Part shown: positions 12,291 through 20,231 of the stretch, piece after piece
Layout of the letters: every line of letters starts with the position of its first letter
Numbering within the stretch: position 1 is the first letter of the stretch
NCBI GenBank assembly: GCA_910587085.1
Contig: CAJUMC010000059.1
Span: 1-20,246 of the forward strand
DNA from: an uncultured Lachnospiraceae bacterium
GTDB taxonomy: Bacteria > Bacillota > Clostridia > Lachnospirales > Lachnospiraceae
DNA: 20,246 nt
Reading direction: 5' to 3'
Notes under the pieces: model-generated
Told to the model about the DNA's origin: nothing
Databases searched by the model: none
The model's input: the letters and a program-made list of their open reading frames with translations, nothing else
Translations under genes and position numbers: made by a program

Positions 12291-14015
12291 ATGGAAGAGC
12301 ATTACAGAAAAATTGTAAGAGACACGGATAAGCGGGTGGTTGCAGCTATGCAGCGTCAGATTATGGAGCCGGCCGACGTCCGTTTCGGAGGCTTCCGGGA
12401 CAAAACGGGCATTGTCCAGGCGAAGTTTGCCGTGTATCAGACGGCGGCCATGGCAGCGGCGTACTGCTGCCCGGATTCTGCGTTTTACCGGAGCGGAAAA
12501 ATTTATGACCGGATTCTTGCAGGGCTTTCCTACATCCGGAGCGTGCAGCATGAAAACGGATTGTTCGATTACATAACCTGCAACTTTTTCTCTGCGCCGG
12601 ATACGGCGTTCTGTTTAAAGAAACTGCTGCCGGTGTATGAGTATCTGCGGGGAAAAGCCGGCGGCGCAGCGGAGGATGCCGCAGAAACAGACAAAGAAAA
12701 CGGCGGAGAGATGAAAATTTCCGGGGCAGCGGAAATCACCGCCGGGGAGAGGGAAATCCTTCGCCGTCTGGAGGAAATTATCAGGGACGGTGCAAACGGG
12801 ATGCTTGCAGGGGGCTTCCACACGCCGAATCACCGCTGGGCCATTGCTTCCATCCTGATGGCATGCAGCCGGCTGTTCTGCGATGCAAAGCTGGAGCGGG
12901 CAGCGTACAGCTATCTGAAGGAGGGCATCGACTGCAATGCGGACGGTGAATATTCGGAAAAATCTGCCGGGAACTATAACCGGATCAACAACGATGCCAT
13001 GCTGCTGCTGTCACAGGCGACGGGGGATGCCTCCTACGAGCAGCATGTTCTGCGCAACCTGAAAATGATGCTTACCTATATTGAGCCGGACGGCAGCATC
13101 TTTACAGCAAATTCCACGCGGTTTGACCGGGATCTGCTGGTTTACCCGACGGATTATTACATGGAATATCTGCGGATGGGGATGAAATATCAAATTCCGG
13201 AATTTCTGCAGATGTGCAACTCGATTTTTGATATCGCAGAGGAGAAACATGCTGCTGCACCGGACTGTTTGATCTGGTTTCTGCTCTGCCCGGATTATCG
13301 GGAGTTGGAGTACGGGGAGCGTTATCCGTTCGGCGATTACCATGCGTTTTACGGGGAGTCAGGCATTGTCCGCTGCCGCAGCGGGCGTTACACCTATACT
13401 GTAATGAAGGGAAAATCAAATTTCTTCAGTCTCCATAACGGGACGATGAAGCTGGAAGTGAAGGTCTGCGGCAGCTTCTGCGAGCACAGAGCATTTCGGG
13501 CGGAGGAACTGGAGGAGATTTCAAAGGGAGAATATCATCTGCGGCAGGTAATGCGGGGATGGTATTATCTGCCGTTTGAAACAGTACCTGATACAAATGA
13601 CTGGTGGAAAATGGATAACGCCGCGCGGCCGAAGAAACCGGGGCCGGATATGCTGATTGACGTCAGGGTAAAGGAAACGGAGGATGGTGTCGATCTCCGG
13701 GTGAGAACCGCGGGCGTGGAGGGGGCGCCGTGGCGGGTGGAGCTGGCGTTCTCCGGCGTAAATTTTATCACCGGCCCTGTGTTTGGCATGCCGGTATCCG
13801 GCAGCGAGGTGCTGGTGGTAAAGGAAGGGGAAATTGAGGCGGAAAACGGCTGGGATACGCTTGTGATCGGGCCGTGCTTCGGCGGGCATCATTTTACGGA
13901 GGGCAAGGAGGACAGCGAGAAAAGAACGCCGGGTGCTTTTACGCTGTACCTCACGGATTACACGGCATTTGACCGGGAGATTCATATCCGGAACAAACTA
14001 AGCAGCATAATATAA
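12291..14015 (+). CDS. Polysaccharide-lyase-like (alpha/alpha) toroid protein, unassigned family
   Basis: This is a 574-aa cytosolic protein (no signal peptide) that I cannot place in a named family. The first about 330 residues are helical with regularly spaced Trp, Tyr and Asn patches, like an (alpha/alpha) toroid. The last about 230 are rich in beta-type sequence, as in two-domain lyases of the heparinase/alginate-lyase type. Residues that could be catalytic are H177, N180, H181 and R182 in FHTPNHRW, and Y221, N228, Y229 and N230 in the EYSEKSAGNYNR block. A low-complexity Ala/Glu/Lys insert lies near 120-150. The start has only a weak AGAGGA site, at the end of the minisatellite. The nearby GH105, which acts on lyase products, supports glycan processing, but the reaction is a guess. 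Confidence 0.6.
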   Translation: MEEHYRKIVRDTDKRVVAAMQRQIMEPADVRFGGFRDKTGIVQAKFAVYQTAAMAAAYCCPDSAFYRSGKIYDRILAGLSYIRSVQHENGLFDYITCNFFSAPDTAFCLKKLLPVYEYLRGKAGGAAEDAAETDKENGGEMKISGAAEITAGEREILRRLEEIIRDGANGMLAGGFHTPNHRWAIASILMACSRLFCDAKLERAAYSYLKEGIDCNADGEYSEKSAGNYNRINNDAMLLLSQATGDASYEQHVLRNLKMMLTYIEPDGSIFTANSTRFDRDLLVYPTDYYMEYLRMGMKYQIPEFLQMCNSIFDIAEEKHAAAPDCLIWFLLCPDYRELEYGERYPFGDYHAFYGESGIVRCRSGRYTYTVMKGKSNFFSLHNGTMKLEVKVCGSFCEHRAFRAEELEEISKGEYHLRQVMRGWYYLPFETVPDTNDWWKMDNAARPKKPGPDMLIDVRVKETEDGVDLRVRTAGVEGAPWRVELAFSGVNFITGPVFGMPVSGSEVLVVKEGEIEAENGWDTLVIGPCFGGHHFTEGKEDSEKRTPGAFTLYLTDYTAFDREIHIRNKLSSII

Positions 14016-14108
14016 GACCGGCGGCCGGGAGTTTTTGCGGGAGCTGAAGCTTCCTTGGACGGCCGCTTCCTTCACCGGAAGAAGGAACACAGAAGGGAGG
14101 AACGAGCC

Positions 14109-15734
14109 TTGGATAAGGAGAGGGATTTGAAATATGCGCGCAAAGCAGAGCTGCCTGGGCGGCGGGCGGAAAGGGAAAGCTTTCTGGAATATGTCCGCAA
14201 AACGGAGCTGCCTGCGCTTGCAGCGGGCGATGCGGTGTACGGAAATATCCTGCAGCGCGTTTTTTTAAAATTTCCGGAGGAGCAGCAGCTGCAGACAGAA
14301 ATTGCGGCGGCTTATGAGAAGCTGCTGTCGAAAATTTCTGCCGAAAAACTGATCCGGCTGTCGGAGATCTACCGGAAGCACTGTGAAGTATGGTTTTCGA
14401 CAGATGATACCGGGGAGTGGTGGTTGGCAAAGCCCCGCCGGGAGGATTATCCGTATCTGACGGAAAACCAGTATTATGCGGTATTGAAGCTGGGCACGTT
14501 TCTGAATAACGGGTTTGACCGGCAATGGTGCATGGAAGCTCTGGACGGCGCGCCGGGAACACTGCCGTTTTTTTTCCTGCGCCTGAACGACTGGGTGGGT
14601 GCGATCCGCGGGAGCGCTTTTGCGCTGGCAGAAAAACGGCTGATGCAGTGCGGTGTGGAGGAGCTTTTTTTCTCTCTTCCCATGCTGGAGAAGGTGATTT
14701 TCTCCGGAAGACGGGACGAAAAGCAGATCCGCCTGCTGGAGGCGCTGGTGAAGGAACGGACAATCACAATTTTCCAGGAGATTCCATACACTTTGCTGAC
14801 CGCGCGGCTGCCGTACTACGGGGTAAAAGTAAAAAATGCAGTTTACCGGCTTCTCAGCCGGAACAAGCTGCTGCCGCTTGAGCAGATGGAGCAGCTTCTG
14901 GCTGCGGAGTGGACGGGATACGGAAAAAAACTGCTGCTCGACGGGATTTTCCGGCATTATGGCTACGACAGGGAGCGGACGGAGAAGTACCTTGGTTCGA
15001 AAAATACCCTGATCCGCTATCGGGCACTCTGGTTTCGTTATGAGAACGAGCAGACGGCGTGGCCAGGTCTGGAAAAGCTGCTGCTTGACCGCGCCAGGAA
15101 GATTCGGAGCAGTGCAGGCTTTATTCTGCAGAGGCATACGGATATCCGGATACTGGATTTTTATCTGGAAGAGCTGCGGCGGAACGTGTCCGGTGCTGTG
15201 CTTTCCGGGCTCGGGGAGTATGGGACAAAAAATGAAATCCCGGCAATAATGCCGTTTCTCGGATCGGAGGTAAGCCAGACGGCGAGAGCTGCGTTGGTTT
15301 CCTACGGGCGGCTTGCGGCGGAGGATGGCTGGCAGGTTTACTGGCGCTTTCTTTTTGACGGGCGCCCGACCGTTGCAAAATCGGCGTACCGCCTGATCTT
15401 AAAAAACAGGATTCATTACGGCGCTGCAGAGCTTTATGATATGCTCTGCCGGCATCGTCAGGAAGTAATCAGAAAATATCTGTTCCGGCTTCTGCTTTGC
15501 GAGCCGTCCTGGGAACTTCTTCCGTATCTGCTTACGATGTATACGGAATGGGAGCTTTCGGATGAGGAAAAACGAGGAGTCGAATGCGGTATAGGCGGCA
15601 GATTTGCTTATGCCGTAGTATCGAAGGAACAGGAGCAGAGAATTCTTGCGGTGCTGGAGAAGGCAGGGGAGAAGATCCCGGAAGCGATGAGAAAAGGGAT
15701 ATTGTTTGATCTGAGTCATGTGGTAAAAAGGTAG
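14109..15734 (+). CDS. Helical-repeat (HEAT-like) protein of unknown function
   Basis: This 541-aa protein is almost wholly alpha-helical, with paired helices of HEAT/armadillo character in the second half (about 290-460). Example stretches are around SSAGFILQRHTDIRILDFY, VSGAVLSGLGEYGTKNEIPA and VSQTARAALVSYGRLA. Such solenoids usually act as scaffolds; no catalytic motif is visible. TTG 14109 is chosen because AGGGAGG lies at 14094-14100 with 8-nt spacing; an upstream TTG at 14055 has no ribosome site. The N-terminus holds a duplicated segment of about 19 residues (KYARKAELP and EYVRKTELP). It lies 93 nt after the lyase-like gene and 100 nt before nagB with no terminator, so it is probably in the same transcript. 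I do not know its role. Confidence 0.7.
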   Translation: MDKERDLKYARKAELPGRRAERESFLEYVRKTELPALAAGDAVYGNILQRVFLKFPEEQQLQTEIAAAYEKLLSKISAEKLIRLSEIYRKHCEVWFSTDDTGEWWLAKPRREDYPYLTENQYYAVLKLGTFLNNGFDRQWCMEALDGAPGTLPFFFLRLNDWVGAIRGSAFALAEKRLMQCGVEELFFSLPMLEKVIFSGRRDEKQIRLLEALVKERTITIFQEIPYTLLTARLPYYGVKVKNAVYRLLSRNKLLPLEQMEQLLAAEWTGYGKKLLLDGIFRHYGYDRERTEKYLGSKNTLIRYRALWFRYENEQTAWPGLEKLLLDRARKIRSSAGFILQRHTDIRILDFYLEELRRNVSGAVLSGLGEYGTKNEIPAIMPFLGSEVSQTARAALVSYGRLAAEDGWQVYWRFLFDGRPTVAKSAYRLILKNRIHYGAAELYDMLCRHRQEVIRKYLFRLLLCEPSWELLPYLLTMYTEWELSDEEKRGVECGIGGRFAYAVVSKEQEQRILAVLEKAGEKIPEAMRKGILFDLSHVVKR

Positions 15735-15810
15735 CAGCAGGCGCAGGGATGGTACTGACGAGACGAGGCGGCGCGGTTTCCAGGTTGTTGAAGGTAACAG
15801 CAGGCGCAGG
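15729..15810. repeat. 19-bp direct repeat before nagB
   Basis: AGGTAGCAGCAGGCGCAGG (15729-15747) recurs at 15792-15810 with one mismatch, 63 bp apart. A partial third copy (GGTAGCGCAGGAGG) leads into the nagB ribosome site. The first copy overlaps the end of the preceding gene, so this is a small local duplication. Confidence 0.6.
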
Positions 15811-15834
15811 AGGGTAGCGCAGGAGGAGGCTTTT

Positions 15835-16596
15835 ATGAGAATTGTATTGGCAGAAGATTACCGGGATATGAGCCGGAAGGCGGCGAATATTATTTCGGCT
15901 CAGATTATCTAAAAGCCAGGCAGTATTCTGGGTCTTGCGACGGGCTCCACCCCGGTTGGTATTTACAGACAGCTGGCCGAATGGTACAGGAAGGGAGATC
16001 TGGATTTTTCGGAGGCTGCAACGGTAAATCTTGATGAATATTACGGGCTTGGTCCGGCGGACGAACAGAGCTATCACTATTTTATGGAAAAGAATTTTTT
16101 CTCTCAGGTAAATCTGCGGCCGGAGAGGCATTTTCTTTTGGACGGAAAAAATGAGGACAGCGATGCGGAATGTGCGCGGTATGAGGCGCTGATTGCTTCG
16201 CTGGGCGGGATTGACCTCCAGCTGCTGGGGCTTGGACATAACGGGCATATCGGCTTTAACGAGCCCGCGGAGACCTTTGCAGGCGGCGTGCATCTGGTCA
16301 ATCTGGCGGAGCGGACGATCGAGGCGAACCGGCGTTTTTTCCCTTCCGCGGAGGCGGTGCCGGCGCAGGCATACACAATGGGGATTCAGACGATTCTGCG
16401 CGCTGAAAAGATTCTGCTGGCGGTCAGCGGTGAGGATAAGGCAGAGGTGCTGCGCCAGGTGATCAAAGGGCCGGTCAGCCCAAGGGTACCGGGCTCTGTT
16501 CTGCAGCTGCATCCGGATGTGGTGGTTGTAGCGGATAAGGCTGCGGCGGGGAAGCTGCAGCGGGACGAACAGGACAGCGGCGGCGGCCGGGGATAG
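15835..16596 (+). pseudogene. nagB: Glucosamine-6-phosphate deaminase interrupted by TAA at codon 26
   Basis: Read through, this frame is a full-length NagB, the enzyme that converts glucosamine-6-phosphate to fructose-6-phosphate and ammonia. It starts at ATG 15835 after AGGAGGAGG and keeps LGLATGSTPVGIYRQL, NLDEYYGL, LGLGHNGHIGFNEP (active-site His) and SVLQLHPDVVVVADKAAAGKL. Codon 26 is TAA (15910-15912), at a place where an ordinary residue such as Lys or Glu stands before KPGSILGLATGS. No frameshift or other stop follows until 16596. No ATG, GTG or TTG occurs in frame after the stop until ATG 16084, which would give a 170-residue fragment without the phosphate-binding loop. It is either a very recent nonsense mutation or a sequencing error. 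Confidence 0.85.
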
Positions 16597-16756
16597 GATG
16601 CCGGGCGGGAGAGGAAAGCCAGCCGGAAGCGGAACCGCAGATAATCTTAGGCCCCCGCATCCCTGCATTGCAAAAAGGGCCTCCTGTGCCGGAAAGCGGA
16701 CATGCTCTCCGGCATAAGCTGGATGAAAACGTAAAACACAGCGGGCAGGTGCGGAA

Positions 16757-18478
16757 ATGGAGAGCGGCAAGGCAGATAATCCGCTGAATCTGGCGCTTTC
16801 GACGCCGGAGGCGATGCGGGAAAAGTCGATCGATCTGAACACAGGTTTTCAGGAGGAAACGAGGCGCTGGGAACTGATTGTAAAATACCATGGGGATCTG
16901 GAGGAACTGGCCGGACAGCTTGGGTTTGAAGCGGTTCCGCTGCTGAATTCCTACGCCGTTATAACAATTGATGAGAGAAGGATTCCAGCGCTGTTGGCAA
17001 GCGAGCAGCTGGAATTTGCAGAAAAGCCCAACCGGCTGTACTTTGAGCTTGACAAAGCTGTACCGGCCTCCTGTCTGCCGGTGCGCGTCAATAATTCCGC
17101 CCTGTCCGGGGCGGGGACGCTTGTCGGAATCATTGATTCCGGCATTGATTACGCACATCCGGATTTCCGAAACGAGGACGGCAGCACAAGGATCGCGCTT
17201 CTGTGGGATCAGACGATCCCGAACGGCGTGTTTACGGAGGAACAGATCAATGAAGCACTGCGTGCGGACAGCCTGCAGGAGCGCCGGCGCCTTGTGCCGA
17301 GCACCGATGTATCCGGGCACGGAACCGCGGTGGCGGGGATCGCGGCGGGCAACGGCAGGGCATCCGGCGGGCGCTACCGCGGAGTGGCCTACGAGAGCAG
17401 GCTCCTTGTTGTAAGGCTGGGAAGTTCCGTTGGAAATTCGTTTCCGCGCACAACGAATCTGATGACGGCCATGGATTTTCTGGCGCGTGAGGCGCTGCGC
17501 CTCGGACTGCCGATGGCGGTGAACATCAGCTTCGGGAACAATTACGGCGCTCATGACGGGAGCTCGCTGGTGGAACAGTATCTTACCGCCGTATCCGGGT
17601 TCTGGAAAATCAGCATTGTGACGGGAACAGGGAACGAGGGCGCTGCGCGCGGCCACGCGGCAGGCCGTCTGACCGCCGGGGGAGGTCCGCAGACCGTGGA
17701 ATTTTCGGTGGGACCGGGGGAGCGCAGCCTCAGTCTTCAGCTCTGGAAAAATTATTCCGATCGTTTTTCGCTTGAGATTATTGCGCCCTCCGGAGCGTCG
17801 TTTTTTATACAGGAGCCGTCCGCGGCGGCGGGAGAGCGCATCCGCAGAACAGTTCTGGCGGATACGGAGGTGCTTGTCTATCTGGGGGAGCCGAAGCCCT
17901 ACACAGTCAACCAGGAAATCTACATGGAATTTCTGCCGGCCGAAAACCGGATGAACAGCGGGATCTGGAGACTTGTTCTGACGCCGCTTTCCGTGGTGGA
18001 CGGGGAATACCGGCTCTGGCTGCCGGCGCAGGAGGCGCTGGAGCCGTCGACAGGATTTCTGCGGCCGGTCGAAAATACCACGCTGACCATACCGTCCGCG
18101 TCCTCCGGCGTAATTTCCGTCGCGGCCTACGATTCTTCCCGGAACAGCTACGCCTATTTTTCCGGGCGCGGCTATGCCGTCGGCACAAGAAACGGTAAGC
18201 CGGATCTGGCGGCACCCGGTGTGGATATTTATACGGCTTCCCCGGGGGGCGGCTACACGCTGCACACCGGCACTTCCATGGCTGCACCCTTTGTGACGGG
18301 GGCAGCAGCCCTGCTGATGCAGTGGGGGATTGCGGAGGGCCGGGACCCATATCTGTACGGGGAGAAGGTGAAAGCCTATCTGCGGAGCGGGGCGAGGGAA
18401 CTGCCGGGGTTTTCGGTGTATCCGAATGAGCTGGTTGGCTGGGGGACGCTGTGTGTGAAGGATAGTTTGCCGGGCTGA
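16757..18478 (+). CDS. Csp-like S8 family serine peptidase (subtilase)
   Basis: This is a 573-aa subtilisin-family protease with an intact active site: D127 in IIDSGID, H188 in SGHGTAVAGIAAG, oxyanion N293 in TGTGNEG, and S507 in GTSMAAPFVTGAAAL. A prodomain-like region (about 35-110) lies in front. About 170 residues inserted between N293 and the last block look beta-rich, as in the clostridial CspB jelly-roll insert. There is no signal peptide or membrane segment. Csp proteases activate the cortex lytic enzyme SleC in spore germination in some Clostridia, but many Lachnospiraceae carry Csp-like paralogues of unknown role, and no germination gene is next to this one. ATG 16757 has only a weak AGGTG ribosome site. 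A gap of 160 nt separates it from nagB. Confidence 0.9.
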   Translation: MESGKADNPLNLALSTPEAMREKSIDLNTGFQEETRRWELIVKYHGDLEELAGQLGFEAVPLLNSYAVITIDERRIPALLASEQLEFAEKPNRLYFELDKAVPASCLPVRVNNSALSGAGTLVGIIDSGIDYAHPDFRNEDGSTRIALLWDQTIPNGVFTEEQINEALRADSLQERRRLVPSTDVSGHGTAVAGIAAGNGRASGGRYRGVAYESRLLVVRLGSSVGNSFPRTTNLMTAMDFLAREALRLGLPMAVNISFGNNYGAHDGSSLVEQYLTAVSGFWKISIVTGTGNEGAARGHAAGRLTAGGGPQTVEFSVGPGERSLSLQLWKNYSDRFSLEIIAPSGASFFIQEPSAAAGERIRRTVLADTEVLVYLGEPKPYTVNQEIYMEFLPAENRMNSGIWRLVLTPLSVVDGEYRLWLPAQEALEPSTGFLRPVENTTLTIPSASSGVISVAAYDSSRNSYAYFSGRGYAVGTRNGKPDLAAPGVDIYTASPGGGYTLHTGTSMAAPFVTGAAALLMQWGIAEGRDPYLYGEKVKAYLRSGARELPGFSVYPNELVGWGTLCVKDSLPG

Positions 18479-18742
18479 AGGAAATCGCGGGTCTGCCGAT
18501 TTCGTTCAAAACAGAAATAAGATGAGATGACTCAATGAGGGATAGAAGGTACAATGCCGGGGAAAGGATGCGGATGCACGCAGGAAGGAAGGGAAGAAAT
18601 GCCCGCCCAAAGGCGGAGGGAAAAGGCGATATGGGTCGGTAACAAATGATTGAGAGGGCGGATTAGCCGTTTCCGATGGTTGCGGCATAACTGCAAGTGT
18701 ACAAAAACCAGGACGTTGGCTTCGGAAGGGGGGAATAAGACG
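18479..18742. other. Gene-free stretch before the HipA-like gene
   Basis: These 264 nt separate the subtilase from the HipA-like kinase. I see no convincing reading frame, no helix-turn-helix antitoxin remnant and no good promoter. The sequence is purine-rich with several GGAAGG-type runs, including the GGGGGG ribosome site near 18728. A small CCGCC/GGCGG hairpin lies near 18605-18620. Confidence 0.5.
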
Positions 18743-20005
18743 ATGACGAAACCGTTTACACCTTATATACTGATGCACAGGGACATCCCGGTTGCGGAGC
18801 TGACACTGGATGCCGTGTCCGGAGCTATCCTTTCCATTGGCGCAGTGTGGGAAAGTGCTCATGTGCCGGTCGGCATCCCGGTCAGGAAGCAGACCGTTGA
18901 CCGCGGCGCGCTGAATGAGTGGTGGCGGGGACGGGCGATCCCGGCAAGCCGCTCTGGGATACGGGATGCCCTGGCAGAATTGCATGTGCCAAACACGCAG
19001 TTATTGGCGGAAAAATGTCTGGGATTGAGCCTGTCTGACCAATATTGGATATGCCCGGCAGGTTCCGGGCTTTCCTGGGAACAGATCAACTTTTTTGAGA
19101 ACCCGTTTTCCGGGGATGTGGGCGATATCCTGTTTGGAAAGGGCTCGGGTGGCAGAAACATCAACCTGATGTCCCCAGACAACACGTCGGACGGATGGCT
19201 GAAGAAAAAATGGATGATTCTTGGAGGAAAACGCTGTCTGCTCAAGGGCGGGAGCGGCGCAACCTGCCAGGAGCCGTACAATGAGGTGCTGGCAAGCTGC
19301 ATCTGCGGGAGGCTTGGTATCCCCCATGTCCCCTATACCCTGATGATGAATCCGGACTCAGAGGAAACGGGCAGTTACCCGTACAGTGTGTGCGGGGACT
19401 TTATCACGTCGGATACAGAGCTGATTTCTGCATGGTATATCATGCAGACGGAAAAGAAGCCAAACCATGTATCGGTGTACCGCCATTATCTGGACTGCTG
19501 TGGGAAACTGGGAGTTCCAGGCGTAAGGGAGGCGGTCGACCGGATGATTGTGTTGGATTACCTGATTGTTAATGAGGACAGGCATCAGAATAATTTCGGC
19601 GTGATCCGGAGAGCGGACACGTTGGAATATGTCGGTGCAGCACCGGTTTATGACAGTGGAACTTCCCTCTGGTTTGATAAGCCGACCGGGATGATCCATG
19701 CCGGGGTGAAGGCGGTGTGTAAACCATTTAAGAGCAGCCACGAGGAGCAGGTGAAGCTGGTTACGGATTTTTCATGGCTTGATTTTTCTGCACTGGCCGG
19801 GATTGACGAGGAACTGCGGGAGATTGTAAAAGGCTCCCTGTTCGTGGATGAGACCCGGTGCAGCACGCTTTGCAAAGCGTTAAAGGGCAGGGTAGGGATG
19901 CTTCAGGAAGCGGTGTTATCCGCAAGGCACACGGTATTTTTTGACAGTACGAAATCCGATGTAATGAAGGATACGGCATACAGCGGGGAGGGGTTGGAGC
20001 GGTAA
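18743..20005 (+). CDS. HipA-like serine/threonine kinase, without visible antitoxin
   Basis: This 420-aa protein has a HipA/CtkA-type kinase domain. The candidate ATP lysine is K168 in RCLLKGG, followed by E181 in the PYNEVLAS helix. The catalytic loop is DYLIVNEDRHQNNFG (272-286) with D279 and N284, and the DFG-like metal site is YDSG (303-306) with D304. All key residues are present, so kinase activity is plausible. The first about 130 residues (for example WWRGRAIPASRSGI at 60-73) form a separate N-terminal region unlike that of E. coli HipA. ATG 18743 follows GGGGGG with about 9-nt spacing. HipA toxins usually sit behind a HipB regulator; none is seen upstream or downstream here. The target is unknown. 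Similar solitary genes occur near mobile elements in gut Clostridia (recall, moderate certainty). Confidence 0.85.
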   Translation: MTKPFTPYILMHRDIPVAELTLDAVSGAILSIGAVWESAHVPVGIPVRKQTVDRGALNEWWRGRAIPASRSGIRDALAELHVPNTQLLAEKCLGLSLSDQYWICPAGSGLSWEQINFFENPFSGDVGDILFGKGSGGRNINLMSPDNTSDGWLKKKWMILGGKRCLLKGGSGATCQEPYNEVLASCICGRLGIPHVPYTLMMNPDSEETGSYPYSVCGDFITSDTELISAWYIMQTEKKPNHVSVYRHYLDCCGKLGVPGVREAVDRMIVLDYLIVNEDRHQNNFGVIRRADTLEYVGAAPVYDSGTSLWFDKPTGMIHAGVKAVCKPFKSSHEEQVKLVTDFSWLDFSALAGIDEELREIVKGSLFVDETRCSTLCKALKGRVGMLQEAVLSARHTVFFDSTKSDVMKDTAYSGEGLER

Positions 20006-20088
20006 GGAACAGAAGGGAAGGGCGAAGGCGGGGAAAAGGGGAGAGATGGTTTCTGAATAAAATATGAGAGTCTGGCCAGGGAAGAGGA
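20006..20088. other. Short gene-free stretch after the HipA-like gene
   Basis: This 83-nt stretch between the kinase stop and the terminator hairpin is GA-rich and shows no reading frame or motif that I can support. The right-edge region after it holds the terminator and a palindrome, described separately. Confidence 0.4.
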
Positions 20089-20139
20089 CTGACGGTACAA
20101 CGGGAAAAAATGTACTGTCAGCCTTCTGCCGCGTTTTTT
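20089..20139 (+). terminator. Terminator-like hairpin after the HipA-like gene
   Basis: CTGACGGTACA (20089-20099) pairs with TGTACTGTCAG (20111-20121), with one G-T pair and an 11-nt loop. The AGG before and CCT after can extend the stem past a bulged A. A run of six T (20134-20139) lies 12 nt after the stem, which is further away than ideal. It probably ends the kinase transcript. Confidence 0.6.
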
Positions 20140-20213
20140 CGCCTTGCCCTGACGGATGCCTGACACTCCCGCACTGTCACGGCTTAAAAACCACCTCCTA
20201 GTATAATAATGGT

Positions 20214-20231
20214 GTAGTCAATCAAGACTAC
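20214..20231. promoter_or_regulatory. Operator-like palindrome GTAGTC-N6-GACTAC at the right edge
   Basis: GTAGTC (20214-20219) and GACTAC (20226-20231) form a perfect dyad around AATCAA. A TATAAT (20202-20207, + strand) and, on the - strand, a strong AGGAGGTGG (20189-20197) lie beside it. A small - strand frame of about 20 codons from GTG near 20181 would use that ribosome site. The region may be the control site of a gene starting beyond the window or of a short - strand peptide. Confidence 0.35.

Noticed and set aside
11837..12551. - strand Phe/Leu/Ile/Ser-rich frames across the minisatellite
   Set aside because: The repeat unit has no stop in those frames, so they stay open by composition alone. 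The products are low-complexity and have no credible starts.
16597..16756. Terminator between nagB and the subtilase
   Set aside because: GCCGGA/TCCGGC arms near 16689-16716 have a long loop and no T tract. I see no reliable terminator or promoter in these 160 nt.
15532..16842. - strand frame of about 436 codons across nagB
   Set aside because: It is antisense to the nagB motifs, which remain well conserved on the + strand. No ribosome site or domain supports it.
16475..18265. Long - strand frame of about 596 codons
   Set aside because: It is antisense to the subtilase, whose catalytic triad and domain order are clear. The - strand protein has no domain and is Arg/His/Pro-rich, as shadow frames are in GC-rich genes.
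19903..20166. - strand frame of 87 codons over the terminator and the end of the HipA-like gene
   Set aside because: It overlaps a well-supported + strand gene and the terminator hairpin, and its Pro/Ser-rich tail looks like a shadow. Only the short GTG frame near 20181 has a ribosome site.
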